From NCBI RefSeq assembly GCF_040744945.1, contig NZ_CP160453.1, positions 3,844,001 through 3,908,000 of the forward strand: DNA of 64,000 nt, written 5' to 3'. Made by a program: the position numbers and the translations under genes. This document shows, one piece after another, positions 21,062-28,843 of the stretch. Source of the stretch: Saccharothrix sp. HUAS TT1 (GTDB lineage: Bacteria > Actinomycetota > Actinomycetes > Mycobacteriales > Pseudonocardiaceae). The notes under the pieces were generated by a model that had not been told where the DNA came from, made no database searches, and saw nothing but the letters and a program-made list of their open reading frames with translations. Numbering within the stretch: position 1 is the first letter of the stretch; the number at the start of each line of letters is the position of its first letter.

Positions 21062-21355
21062 ATGCTGATGAAAGCGCCGCATACGGTCCTGATCGACCGG
21101 CCGTGTTTCGTAGAGGCCCACATTCGAGCGAGCTACCAGGGATGGTTCATCCGAACGTACGTGAGTATGCGATTGGATGCTTCTGACCCGTGGCTTGAAC
21201 CCGTGTGGGAAAGGTTGCGAGAAGCGTGCTTCCGAGTGGTCGCGGAAGAATTGGTTCAGGATTCCCTGATGATGGGGTACCGAGCCACCGAAACAATCTA
21301 CGAGGTGTACGATTCATGCCCTGCGGTGGGCCACCATTGCGCACACGGGGTGTGA
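21062..21355 (+). CDS. Unknown protein between repressor and nuclease
   Basis: 97 residues from ATG at 21062 (GGGGG five bases upstream). An alpha/beta protein with a predicted amphipathic helix (WLEPVWERLREACFRVVAEELVQDSLM) and two late cysteines and histidines (YDSCPAVGHHCAHG) that may bind metal. No family recognised. Confidence 0.6.
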   Translation: MLMKAPHTVLIDRPCFVEAHIRASYQGWFIRTYVSMRLDASDPWLEPVWERLREACFRVVAEELVQDSLMMGYRATETIYEVYDSCPAVGHHCAHGV

Positions 21356-21379
21356 GCCGAATCGCCGGAAGGGTGATGC

Positions 21380-22168
21380 TTGCCAGATTACCGTTCAGTG
21401 AGCCAGGTGAAAGACCTGGGGATTCTCGATCCCGATACCGGGTGTCCGTACTCCTACTACCTAAAGCGGGTCGAGAAGAAATGGCAGAGGCCGGCGGCGT
21501 GGTTGCCACAAGGGCTAGCCGTGCACGAGGCCGCAGAAGCCTGGGAGCGCAGCGACCGTGCCATGAGCCTGGACGAGGCCCAAGCGGTTTACGCGGAAAG
21601 CTATCGTCGGCATACTGATGCCCAGCTCGAAGACACCCCAAACGCTGAGTTTTGGTTCAGCAGTGGCCGATACCGAGGTCCGGAGGATATTGCTCGACGG
21701 TTCTCGATCGGCCTGGAGCAGGTCGAAGGGTACGTTCGGTACTACACCGAGGAACATCCCGACGAAGAGATTTGGGCCGCCCCGGACGGGGCCAAGGTCA
21801 TTGAGTTGGAGTTCAACATCGAACTCGGTGGCGTGCAGGTAAAAGGGTTCATCGATCAAGCTATCGATGGCAAACCCAGAGACATCAAGACCGGCGTGAA
21901 CCCCGGTGATGATTTCCAGTTGGCGGTGTATGCCGCTGCTCTCCTGCTGATGTACGGAGTGCCCATGACCACTGGCGATTACTGGATGGCAAGGCTTGGG
22001 CGACCGACCGTGCCATACAGGCTCCACAATTGGACACTGGAAAGCCTTGGGCAGGTCTTCCAGCAAGCAGATGAGCGGATCAAGGCGGGGGACTTCCCAC
22101 CCCGCCCATCGCCGGACACTTGTCGGCGCTGCTCGGTTGCGGCCTCGTGCCGCTTTTTTTCGGCCTAG
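21380..22168 (+). CDS. Cas4/RecB-like PD-(D/E)XK exonuclease
   Basis: 262 residues from TTG at 21380, seven bases after GGAAGG. Motifs of the RecB/Cas4 family appear in order. They are a His motif (GLAVHEAAEAWE), the core GFIDQAIDGKPRDIKTG (Asp and DxK) and the Q-motif DFQLAVYAAAL. A C-terminal cluster CRRCSVAASCRFF plus the early GCPYSYYLKR cysteine could hold an iron-sulfur centre, as in Cas4. L5 and relatives have a Cas4-family nuclease next to the repressor, as here. It probably acts in recombination or DNA-end processing. No CRISPR array is present. Confidence 0.88.
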   Translation: MPDYRSVSQVKDLGILDPDTGCPYSYYLKRVEKKWQRPAAWLPQGLAVHEAAEAWERSDRAMSLDEAQAVYAESYRRHTDAQLEDTPNAEFWFSSGRYRGPEDIARRFSIGLEQVEGYVRYYTEEHPDEEIWAAPDGAKVIELEFNIELGGVQVKGFIDQAIDGKPRDIKTGVNPGDDFQLAVYAAALLLMYGVPMTTGDYWMARLGRPTVPYRLHNWTLESLGQVFQQADERIKAGDFPPRPSPDTCRRCSVAASCRFFSA

Positions 22169-22169
22169 C

Positions 22170-22185
22170 GATTTAACAGTTCCCC
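22170..22185 (+). promoter_or_regulatory. Stoperator-like site 4
   Basis: GATTTAACAGTTCCCC, followed by ACAAC as at site 2. It occupies the 30-base gap between the nuclease stop and the next ATG, leaving no room for a promoter. That is the classic position of a stoperator that blocks elongation. Confidence 0.8.
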
Positions 22186-22198
22186 ACAACAGGAAGAC

Positions 22199-22597
22199 AT
22201 GAATGAACTGCAAGCCTTGATCAAGATAATCGGTCCGAGAAGGCTTAGCCGTTTTCTTGTCACGGGGTCGCGGGGTTGGGTGGATTGGCAAACTATCCGG
22301 GACGCCCTCAGGGCGGTGCACATCCACTCCCCCGATGCCGTGATGGTGAACGGAAAGGCTTACGGAGCCGATTGCCTGTGCGCCGCAATGTGGCAGCACG
22401 CCGGCGGTGTCGTTGAGTTCCACGTACCTGAGTGGAAAGTCATGGGACCGAAGGCCGGAGTAGTCCGCAACATTCGCATGGTCGAGTCGGGCGTTGACCT
22501 GTGCCTGGCTTTCATCGTCAACAAGTCTTCGGGTGCCTCCCAGTGCGCGGAATATGCCGAGTACCGGAACGTCCCGACAATTCGGTTCGAAGTCTGA
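22199..22597 (+). CDS. DUF2493/SLOG-family protein
   Basis: 132 residues, ATG at 22199 after AGGAAG. The pattern LVTGSRGWVDWQTIRDAL, VMVNGKAYGADCLCAAMW, PKAGVVRNIRMVESGVDLCLAF is that of the YspA/DUF2493 branch of the SLOG (SMF/DprA-LOG) Rossmann fold. It would bind a nucleotide or nucleotide-derived ligand. SLOG proteins have been linked to nucleotide signalling in conflict systems; the role in phage is unknown. Confidence 0.8.
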   Translation: MNELQALIKIIGPRRLSRFLVTGSRGWVDWQTIRDALRAVHIHSPDAVMVNGKAYGADCLCAAMWQHAGGVVEFHVPEWKVMGPKAGVVRNIRMVESGVDLCLAFIVNKSSGASQCAEYAEYRNVPTIRFEV

Positions 22598-22610
22598 AGG
22601 AGACAAAGCA

Positions 22611-23075
22611 ATGAACAAGACCCAGCGCGCGAACTTCGTCAAGTGGATGTCCGCCCTGCGCAGCGGTACCTACAGCCAGGGGCGCGGGCAGCTCCGCATC
22701 CCTGTCCTGGACCTGGACTACAACATCACCGGGATGACGTACTGCTGCCTCGGTGTGGCGTGCGACGTGGTCGCTCCGCACCGCTGGAACGACGCCACGG
22801 AGTTCGGCCCCGATCGGAAGACGTTCCTCCCGTCCGCCCAGTTCATGAACGAGTACTTCGGCATCCCCTTGGACCAGATGCCGCAGTCCGGCAACCCGCT
22901 CGTGGTCGTGAACGACACGGGGGGCGCGGTGCCGGTCTCCACCCTGAACGACCTCTGGGGCTACTCGTTCCCGATGATCGCTGACCTCCTGGAGGCGACC
23001 TACCTCAAGCCCGAGGAAGAGGCCGCGGCCGAAGCCCCGGTTTCCACCGAGGTCCGAGAGCTGGTGTTCGCGTGA
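22611..23075 (+). CDS. Conserved phage protein of unknown function (CCLGVACD type)
   Basis: 154 residues, ATG at 22611 after AAGGAG. It begins with NKTQRANFVKWMSALRSGTYSQGRGQLR, then YCCLGVACDVV, a phrase I recall from many actinophage hypothetical proteins. There is also a C-terminal NDLWGYSFPMIADLLEATYL. No catalytic motif is recognised. Confidence 0.7.
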   Translation: MNKTQRANFVKWMSALRSGTYSQGRGQLRIPVLDLDYNITGMTYCCLGVACDVVAPHRWNDATEFGPDRKTFLPSAQFMNEYFGIPLDQMPQSGNPLVVVNDTGGAVPVSTLNDLWGYSFPMIADLLEATYLKPEEEAAAEAPVSTEVRELVFA

Positions 23076-23428
23076 GCCCCGTGACGATCACCAGGCAGAC
23101 CTACCGGGCGGCGCTTCAGGCGGCCGTGGACGCCCGTGGGGCTGACTTCACCTACCAGTCCCCCGACGGTACGTGCCTGTACGTCCACCACGACGAGGAG
23201 CTTGGTACGACGACGCCGGGGTGTCTGCACGGCTTCGCCCTGGCGGTCCTGGGCTACGAGCTGGACAGCACCCACGAGTACACGCCCATTCGAACCCTCC
23301 TGTCCGTGCTGGGGGTGCGCGGCGACGACGTACTTCGTGAAGCGGCCCAGGAGTCCCAGCGCGCCCAAGACCGTGGGGAGAGCTGGGGTCGGGCGCTGGA
23401 GGTCTTCGACCAGTACGCGGAGTGCTAA
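23072..23428 (+). CDS. Unknown small protein
   Basis: 118 residues; the GTG at 23072 overlaps the previous stop by four bases. Helical N-terminus, then a short beta region with TCLYVHHDEE and PGCLHGFALAVLGYEL; it may share distant similarity with the preceding CCLGVACD-type protein (both have a Cys-containing helix after a substrate-like loop). Function unknown. Confidence 0.65.
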   Translation: MSPVTITRQTYRAALQAAVDARGADFTYQSPDGTCLYVHHDEELGTTTPGCLHGFALAVLGYELDSTHEYTPIRTLLSVLGVRGDDVLREAAQESQRAQDRGESWGRALEVFDQYAEC

Positions 23429-24204
23429 TGCCCGCACAGCGCCTGGTGGTGGGCAGTACCGCGATGAACGGTCTCGGCCTGGCCCACCGCCAGGCGCGGG
23501 ACCTGGACGTGCTCACGCCCCGCCAGGAGGCGGGGGCGGATACGTACTGGCATCCCCGGCTTGAGGAGTGGATCGAGCCTGGGACCGACCGCGCGGCGGA
23601 TCTGGACGAGCTTTACACGCTCAAGGTCAGTCACTCGTATTGGGAGCTGAAAAACGGTTCGTGGGCGAAACACGTCTTCGACGCCGTACAGCTCAAAAAG
23701 GCAGGGGCCGCCGTGGTCCAGCCACTTCACGATCTCCTGTACTCGGTATGGGAGGAGCGGCACGGGAAGAAACAGGTCGATCTCTCGCAGGAGTCGGACG
23801 AGTTCTTTGCCGACGCGGTCAACCGGAAGTACGACCACGACAGCATCCACGCGAGTGTGGCGTACGGAAAGGAGCCCATGTATGTCCGCATCCTCAAGGA
23901 GGGTCATTCAGTGGCGGTGGACATGCTCAAGCTTAAGGCCCTGTCGTTCGAGGACAAGGTGCAGCTCTTCCGAGAGGAAGTCTACGCGACCGCGCTTGAG
24001 CGCCTTGTGATCCCGAGCGATTACAGGCACTCGCTGCGGACCGCCTATGACTGGGCACTGCGGCGCACCATCACGAGCTTGACTAAAGGCTGGTCGGCTC
24101 AATTCCTGGTGGAGAACTACGACACGTTCCGGAAACCGGATGTCGATTATGTGGCCCGCCACCTGGCGAACCACGACAAGCTGATTCCGTTGGAGGAAAA
24201 GTGA
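23428..24204 (+). CDS. Nucleotidyltransferase-like protein (polymerase-beta fold style)
   Basis: 258 residues, ATG at 23428. The start LVVGSTAMNGLGLAHRQARDLDVLT has the G-S-x...D-x-D arrangement of minimal nucleotidyltransferases (Ser13, Asp28 and Asp30 approximately). Later segments (KVSHSYWELKNGSWAKHVFDAVQLKKAG, DEFFADAVNRKYDHDSIHASVAY, LERLVIPSDY) match a family often found in phages whose substrate is unknown. It lies two genes before the RNA ligase and kinase, so a role in RNA end repair is an attractive inference. Confidence 0.7.
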   Translation: MPAQRLVVGSTAMNGLGLAHRQARDLDVLTPRQEAGADTYWHPRLEEWIEPGTDRAADLDELYTLKVSHSYWELKNGSWAKHVFDAVQLKKAGAAVVQPLHDLLYSVWEERHGKKQVDLSQESDEFFADAVNRKYDHDSIHASVAYGKEPMYVRILKEGHSVAVDMLKLKALSFEDKVQLFREEVYATALERLVIPSDYRHSLRTAYDWALRRTITSLTKGWSAQFLVENYDTFRKPDVDYVARHLANHDKLIPLEEK

Positions 24205-24560
24205 CGCTGAGCGTCAATCAGGTTCAGGAGATCCTGGAGAACCACGTTTTCGTGCACACCTACTGGAACGACAGTGGGGAGTACGAGGAGCAGGGTTGGC
24301 ACGAGTGGGCCGAAGTTGGCACCACCCCCGTGGCCGTTCCGGACTTCGGAACGGTTGAGATCGTGGAGGACATCGGCGGCTACGAGGACGGCGGTGGTAC
24401 CCGCTACCTCACGTTCAAGGTCACCGACGAGGAAGGCCGTAGCCGTTTCTTCCGCAAGCACGGCTACTACTCTTCATACGACGGCTCCGACTGGGACGGC
24501 GACTTTCAGGAGTGTGCCCAAAAGGCGAAGGTGGTCACAGTCTACGAGCCGATCCGGTGA
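24201..24560 (+). CDS. Unknown protein in the RNA-repair cluster
   Basis: 119 residues; GTG at 24201 overlaps the preceding stop, and the end overlaps the ligase start. Acidic and rich in aromatic residues (FVHTYWNDSGEYEEQGWHEW; GYYSSYDGSDWDGDFQECA). No family recognised. Tight coupling with the ligase suggests joint function. Confidence 0.65.
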   Translation: MTLSVNQVQEILENHVFVHTYWNDSGEYEEQGWHEWAEVGTTPVAVPDFGTVEIVEDIGGYEDGGGTRYLTFKVTDEEGRSRFFRKHGYYSSYDGSDWDGDFQECAQKAKVVTVYEPIR

Positions 24561-25600
24561 CTACCTACCTTGACGATCTGTTCCGGCCGGAAGACCTGGC
24601 TGAGGAAATCGCCCAGGGCTATGTCCGCCAGCGTCACCACCCGAAATACGACTACGTCATCTTCAACTACACGGAGAAGGCGCAGTTCGGCCGGCAATGG
24701 AACAATGTCACCGCGAGGTGCCGCGGGCTCATTGTAGATGAGAACACATCGGAAGTCCTCGCAAGACCGTTCGAAAAGTTCTTCAACTATGGCGAGGCCG
24801 GCGCAGCCGAAATCGACATGTGGGAGCCGGTAGAGGTCACCGACAAGATCGACGGAAGTTTGGGCATCCTCTACCCCACCCCGGACGGCTACGCCGTGGC
24901 GACTCGGGGAAGCTTCGAAAGCGAGCAAGCACTACACGCGACCGAGGTTTACAGACAACGCTACTACGACTGGGCACCACCCGCCGGCACAACGGCATTG
25001 TTCGAGATCGTATACCCGGAGAACAGAATCGTCGTGGATTATGGTGATCACGATGACCTGGTGTTGCTGGACATCCTTTCGATTTCCAGCGGCCTTTCGT
25101 GTGCCGATCGATTTAACAGTTCCCCGACGTGGCCGGGACCGAGGGCCAAAACCTTCGAGTTCGGTTCCTTCCGAGATGTGCTCACATCGCCCCCGAGGCC
25201 GAACGCGGAGGGCCTAGTGGTGCGAGCCGCACTCACGGACCACCGTGTCAAGTTGAAGCAGGTCGATTACGTCGAACTGCACAAGGTCGTCACCGGCCTG
25301 AACGAGCGGGTCATCTGGGAAAGAATGCGTTCGGCCTCGTCCGACGCCGCTATCTACGCGGGAATCCCTGACGAGTTCCGCGACTGGGTCACCGAGGTTG
25401 CGGATCGCCTCTTCGCCGAGTGGTTCGACATGGACACGCAGGTGGAAACACGCCTTGCGGGGCTGGCACATCTCGTTGAGGACCGGAAGGCTTTCGCCGT
25501 AGAGATCACCGACGAGCCGGCGTGGTTGAAGGCATGTCTGTTCCTTGCGCTAGACGGCAAGAACTACGCGGGAATCATCTGGGCAAATCTCAAGCCGTAG
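24557..25600 (+). CDS. RNA ligase (T4 Rnl1-like)
   Basis: 347 residues from GTG at 24557. The covalent nucleotidyltransferase motifs are all visible: motif I VTDKIDGSLG (Lys97), the upstream ARCRGLIVDE, motif III ALFEIVYPENRIVV, motif IV AEGLVVRA and motif V RVKLKQVDYVELH. The C-terminal helical domain of about 100 residues is of the type that gives Rnl1 its tRNA specificity. It seals 5'-phosphate and 3'-hydroxyl RNA ends with ATP. The kinase-phosphatase gene that prepares such ends is next. A stoperator-like motif is embedded in the coding sequence at 25110. Confidence 0.9.
   Translation: MTTYLDDLFRPEDLAEEIAQGYVRQRHHPKYDYVIFNYTEKAQFGRQWNNVTARCRGLIVDENTSEVLARPFEKFFNYGEAGAAEIDMWEPVEVTDKIDGSLGILYPTPDGYAVATRGSFESEQALHATEVYRQRYYDWAPPAGTTALFEIVYPENRIVVDYGDHDDLVLLDILSISSGLSCADRFNSSPTWPGPRAKTFEFGSFRDVLTSPPRPNAEGLVVRAALTDHRVKLKQVDYVELHKVVTGLNERVIWERMRSASSDAAIYAGIPDEFRDWVTEVADRLFAEWFDMDTQVETRLAGLAHLVEDRKAFAVEITDEPAWLKACLFLALDGKNYAGIIWANLKP
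25110..25125 (+). promoter_or_regulatory. Stoperator-like site 5, inside the RNA ligase gene
   Basis: GATTTAACAGTTCCCC lies within coding sequence, where it specifies R-F-N-S-S-P in the poorly conserved stretch between motifs III and IV. Same strand as the other four sites. Confidence 0.7.
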
Positions 25601-25650
25601 CAAAAGCAAACGCTTAAGCGTCGGCAAATTCCGGAAGGAGGGTGAGCACA

Positions 25651-26565
25651 TTGCAGGGCAGCTTGATTGTTACGGTCGGTATTCCCGGATCGGGTAAGAC
25701 GAGCTACGCCGAAGACGTTGCTGCGGTCGCGGAACCGGGCGAAGTGGTCCTGGCGGGCCGGGACGATATCCGGCGGATGCTCCACCGGTCGGCTACCTAC
25801 TCGAAGGCCACCGAGGATCAGGTGACCGAGGTTCAGCGGGCCGTGGTCGAGATGGGTCTACGGCGCGGGAAGCTCGTGATCGTCCACGACATGAACCTTC
25901 GCGCCCGGTACCGGCGCACGTGGGCGGAGCTGGCTGCGAATCTCGGTGCGACCTACAACCAGGTGGACTTCACGGACGTACCGCTGAAGACCTGCCAGGA
26001 CCGCGACGCGGGCCGGGAGAGGCCCGTAGGGCGGGTCTACGTCCACGACATGTGGGAGCGGTACGTCCGGCCCCTCAAGGGCTCGTCCGCGTCTGTGCCC
26101 TCCGTTCAGGCCCCGGCGGTTTCTGCGCAGTACGACCCGGATGACGAGCTGCCTGACGCGGTCCTGGTGGACGTGGACGGGACGGTTGCCCTGTGCGAGG
26201 GCGTACGCGACCCGTACGACACCAGCAGGTACCACCTGGACAAGCCGAACACTGCGGTGGTCGATCTTGTGGTGGAGCTGTTCCACGCGGGTTACCAGAT
26301 CGTCTACTGCTCCGGTCGTGACGAGCGATACCGCGATGTCACCGCCGAGTGGATCAGGAACAACGTCGGTTATCTGTCCGACGAACTCCACATGCGCCCG
26401 GAGGGCGATACCCGGCGCGACGACATAGTGAAGCTCGAACTGTTCGACAAAAACGTTCGGGACAGGTTCAACGTCGCCTTCGTCCTGGACGACCGCAACC
26501 GAGTGGTGCGCGCATGGCGCTCCATCGGCCTGACCGTTCTTCAAGTCGCTGAAGGGAACTTCTAG
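25651..26565 (+). CDS. Polynucleotide kinase / 3'-phosphatase (T4 PseT-like)
   Basis: 304 residues from TTG at 25651. GGAGG is nine bases upstream, whereas the in-frame GTG at 25642 sits directly against it. The N-terminal kinase has P-loop GIPGSGKT at residues 10-17, the acceptor GRDDIRRML and lid arginines (CQDRDAGRERPVGRVYV). The C-terminal HAD phosphatase has VDVDGTVA near 175, CSGRDERYRDVT and VLDDRNRVV. It removes a 2',3'-cyclic or 3'-phosphate and phosphorylates the 5'-OH, yielding ends for the neighbouring ligase. In T4 this pair repairs tRNA cut by the host PrrC nuclease. Confidence 0.92.
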   Translation: MQGSLIVTVGIPGSGKTSYAEDVAAVAEPGEVVLAGRDDIRRMLHRSATYSKATEDQVTEVQRAVVEMGLRRGKLVIVHDMNLRARYRRTWAELAANLGATYNQVDFTDVPLKTCQDRDAGRERPVGRVYVHDMWERYVRPLKGSSASVPSVQAPAVSAQYDPDDELPDAVLVDVDGTVALCEGVRDPYDTSRYHLDKPNTAVVDLVVELFHAGYQIVYCSGRDERYRDVTAEWIRNNVGYLSDELHMRPEGDTRRDDIVKLELFDKNVRDRFNVAFVLDDRNRVVRAWRSIGLTVLQVAEGNF

Positions 26566-26568
26566 GTG

Positions 26569-26718
26569 ATGGTCTTTCTCTGTCTCGTGCTACTCGTCGC
26601 GGATGCGTGGTGGGCCGCCGAGGAGTTCGCTGCGGGTGATGTCGTGAGCGGATGGCTCTACGTCTTCGCGGCGGCTATCTGGTTCGCCCTCCTGATGTTC
26701 AGGCCGTGGCAGTCGTGA
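26569..26718 (+). CDS. 49-residue membrane protein
   Basis: ATG at 26569 (GTG 26566 also possible) directly after the kinase stop; it ends at 26718, overlapping the next GTG. The sequence has two likely transmembrane segments (MVFLCLVLLVADAWWAAEE and SGWLYVFAAAIWFALLMF). Coupled overlaps at both ends support it. Function unknown. Confidence 0.55.
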   Translation: MVFLCLVLLVADAWWAAEEFAAGDVVSGWLYVFAAAIWFALLMFRPWQS

Positions 26719-26963
26719 ACCCATTCGTCGCGGTCCTGCTGATCATCGGGAGTCTCGCCGTAATCGGAATCATCGCGTTCTGGTGGTATGCCGTCGCGGT
26801 GGCGAAGGTCGGCATCATCAAGGTGCTCAACAAGGCGATCAAGGATCGGAACCTTCTGATCCTGGACATCGAAGCCGAGTGCGAGCTTGGCGGCGATGAC
26901 GTGTTCCTCAACAACATCAAGGCCAAGATCCTGGAGTTTCGCAAGAAGGAGAACAAAGCATGA
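26715..26963 (+). CDS. Membrane-anchored small protein
   Basis: 82 residues from GTG at 26715 (GTGA overlap). One transmembrane helix (VAVLLIIGSLAVIGIIAFWWYAVAVA) is followed by a basic then charged cytoplasmic tail (KVLNKAIKDRNLLILDIEAE; ILEFRKKENKA). Next to the SPFH lipoprotein gene, so the two may act together in the membrane. Confidence 0.65.
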   Translation: MNPFVAVLLIIGSLAVIGIIAFWWYAVAVAKVGIIKVLNKAIKDRNLLILDIEAECELGGDDVFLNNIKAKILEFRKKENKA

Positions 26964-27841
26964 AGCGCTTCGTCATCGCGCTCATGGGCATGGCCGTACT
27001 GATTCTGTCGGCGTGCTCGGTCGCGAACACCACGGCAACGGACGTTGCCCTCCACTACAAGGCGGGTGCGTTCGACTCGAAGCAATTCGTTGACTGTGTC
27101 GGTAACACCACCAAGCGGTACGACGATGTCAGCGACAACCATTTTTACTACCCCTCGGGGCAGCGTGACTTCGATTTCGGCGACGGGGACGGCAAGGACT
27201 CCGCGGCCTTGACTTCGACCACCAAGGATGGTCAGGAACTCAAGGTTCAAGGGCTCGTGAAGTTCGAGCTGGACACCTCGTGCAAGGAGTACACCGACTC
27301 TTCCGGAAAGAAGTGGCCCGGTGGTGTCCTTCAGATGATGCACGAGACGATCACCGCACAGCGCAGCGCCTACGCCACCGAAGGTGGTACCGCGATGCCC
27401 GCTGAGTGGTCAAAGGTTCTCTCGTCGTACCTGGGAGCGGCCATTGACCGCGCAGCAGACAACGCGGCACTTGCCTACGACTGGCAACAGCTCTACACCG
27501 ACACGGAAGCCAAGGCGAACTGGGAACGGGACGTTCTCCAGCAAATCCAGGAGATCGTCAACACGCTGACCCAGGGCGTCAAGGTATTCGACGTGAAGGC
27601 AGTCCTCCTCCAGAAGCCGGGAATCCAGCCTCAGCTTGTCGCGGGACTGACCGAGAAGCAGGCCGCAATCCTTCGGAACGAGGCGGCCACGATCGACCAG
27701 AAAGCCGCTGCGGATTTCCCGGGTGGCATCGCCGGGTATCAGGCTTACCAGCAGCAGCAAGCAATCAACGAGGCGATCAAGCAGGGCAAGGTTCAGGTCC
27801 TCCCGGTGCCGCAGGGTTCCCCGATCATCGTTGGGAAGTGA
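26960..27841 (+). CDS. SPFH/band-7-like lipoprotein
   Basis: 293 residues, coupled by ATGA. The lipobox is LSACS with Cys20 after a short signal (MKRFVIALMGMAVLIL). The body follows the SPFH layout: VALHYKAGAFDSKQFVDC, KDGQELKVQGLVKFEL, a long helical stretch (WERDVLQQIQEIVNTLTQGVKVFDVKAVLLQKPGIQP) and a C-terminal coiled coil (QQQQAINEAIKQGKVQ). SPFH proteins assemble on membranes into rings or microdomains. A surface-anchored phage version could protect the envelope or exclude other phages; this is inference. Confidence 0.75.
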   Translation: MKRFVIALMGMAVLILSACSVANTTATDVALHYKAGAFDSKQFVDCVGNTTKRYDDVSDNHFYYPSGQRDFDFGDGDGKDSAALTSTTKDGQELKVQGLVKFELDTSCKEYTDSSGKKWPGGVLQMMHETITAQRSAYATEGGTAMPAEWSKVLSSYLGAAIDRAADNAALAYDWQQLYTDTEAKANWERDVLQQIQEIVNTLTQGVKVFDVKAVLLQKPGIQPQLVAGLTEKQAAILRNEAATIDQKAAADFPGGIAGYQAYQQQQAINEAIKQGKVQVLPVPQGSPIIVGK

Positions 27842-28029
27842 GGGAAATGAGTCGGCCCGAAGGGCTTGAACTTCTCGTGGACCGAGACGGCGACCTGTGG
27901 GTGAGCAACGGCAAGGTGGTCATTCACACCTTGCTGTCCCTGGACGAGCTACGCGAGGTCGGTTCGGGCGGTGGTCGTCCACTCGACCAGATGACCGAAG
28001 CATACGACCTCAAGCCCGTAGCTCTTTAG
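27838..28029 (+). CDS. Unknown small protein
   Basis: 63 residues from GTG at 27838 (overlap with the previous stop) or 60 from ATG 27847; the start is undecided. Beta-rich with the pattern LLVDRDGDLWVSNGKVVIHTLLSLDELREV, common in small phage proteins. Function unknown. Confidence 0.6.
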   Translation: MREMSRPEGLELLVDRDGDLWVSNGKVVIHTLLSLDELREVGSGGGRPLDQMTEAYDLKPVAL

Positions 28030-28036
28030 GGGGGCA

Positions 28037-28843
28037 ATGTACTCCCTGGTTCAGAGCCAACGAATCAGGGGCACGGCCGGCGACCCCATCCCTACCGTGT
28101 GGGAAGCGCTCGAACGAATGGGCGTGCGCTTCCTCCGGGGCCAGTTGGTTCTCATTGCCGCTGGCCCCGGTTGCGGTAAGTCCGGCTTGGCCCTCACGCT
28201 GTCACTTAAGAGCAGGCTCCCGAGCCTGCTTTTCTCGGCCGACAGCGACGCTTTCACCCAACTACAGCGGTCGATCTCAATTGAAACGGGCGTTCCGCTG
28301 TCCACCGCGGCCGACATCGCACGGGCACCCGAACTCCCTGGGGAGGTCCGAGCGGCCCTGGGCAACATCCCACTGAGAATCGACTATGACGCCAGTCCCA
28401 GCACCGACGACATTGAGGAGATCGTTGAGGCGTACTGGGAACTCTACGGCGAATACCCCACCATCATCACGGTAGACAACATCACCAACGTGCGGACCGA
28501 GGATGCCGAGGGCTCTGAAGCTCTCGAAATCCTCATGGACTACCTACACGGAATGGCTCGTGCAACAGGTGCGTGTGTCATCGGCCTGCACCACGTGACA
28601 GGTGAGTTCAACAACTCCGACAAGCCCATCCCGTTGTCGGGGGTCAAGGGACAGATCGGGCGCGTACCCGAAATGATCCTCACCTTGCACAAGCCACGCG
28701 AAGGCGTCCTGTGCGTATCGCCCGTGAAGCATCGTGGCGGAAAGGCCGACCCATCCGGCCAAACCTATGCCGAACTCCGCTTCGAGGGTGACCACATGGC
28801 TATCACGGACTTCGCCTTCCATTACGGGGGCGACGAGTGGTAG
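28037..28843 (+). CDS. DnaB-type replicative helicase ATPase domain
   Basis: 268 residues, only the RecA-like motor domain. Walker A is LIAAGPGCGKSGLAL near residue 45; PTIITVDNITNVR is the Walker B strand near 140. The DnaB-type switch is GLHHVTGE, with SGVKGQIGRVPEMILTLHK after it. L5-like phages encode a similar short DnaB-like protein. It should unwind DNA at the fork with the neighbouring primase. The usual N-terminal domain is absent. Confidence 0.85.
   Translation: MYSLVQSQRIRGTAGDPIPTVWEALERMGVRFLRGQLVLIAAGPGCGKSGLALTLSLKSRLPSLLFSADSDAFTQLQRSISIETGVPLSTAADIARAPELPGEVRAALGNIPLRIDYDASPSTDDIEEIVEAYWELYGEYPTIITVDNITNVRTEDAEGSEALEILMDYLHGMARATGACVIGLHHVTGEFNNSDKPIPLSGVKGQIGRVPEMILTLHKPREGVLCVSPVKHRGGKADPSGQTYAELRFEGDHMAITDFAFHYGGDEW

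Noticed and set aside
21380..22168. CRISPR-associated system based on the Cas4-like gene
   Set aside because: No repeat-spacer array and no other Cas proteins in the window; the nuclease belongs to the phage recombination set.
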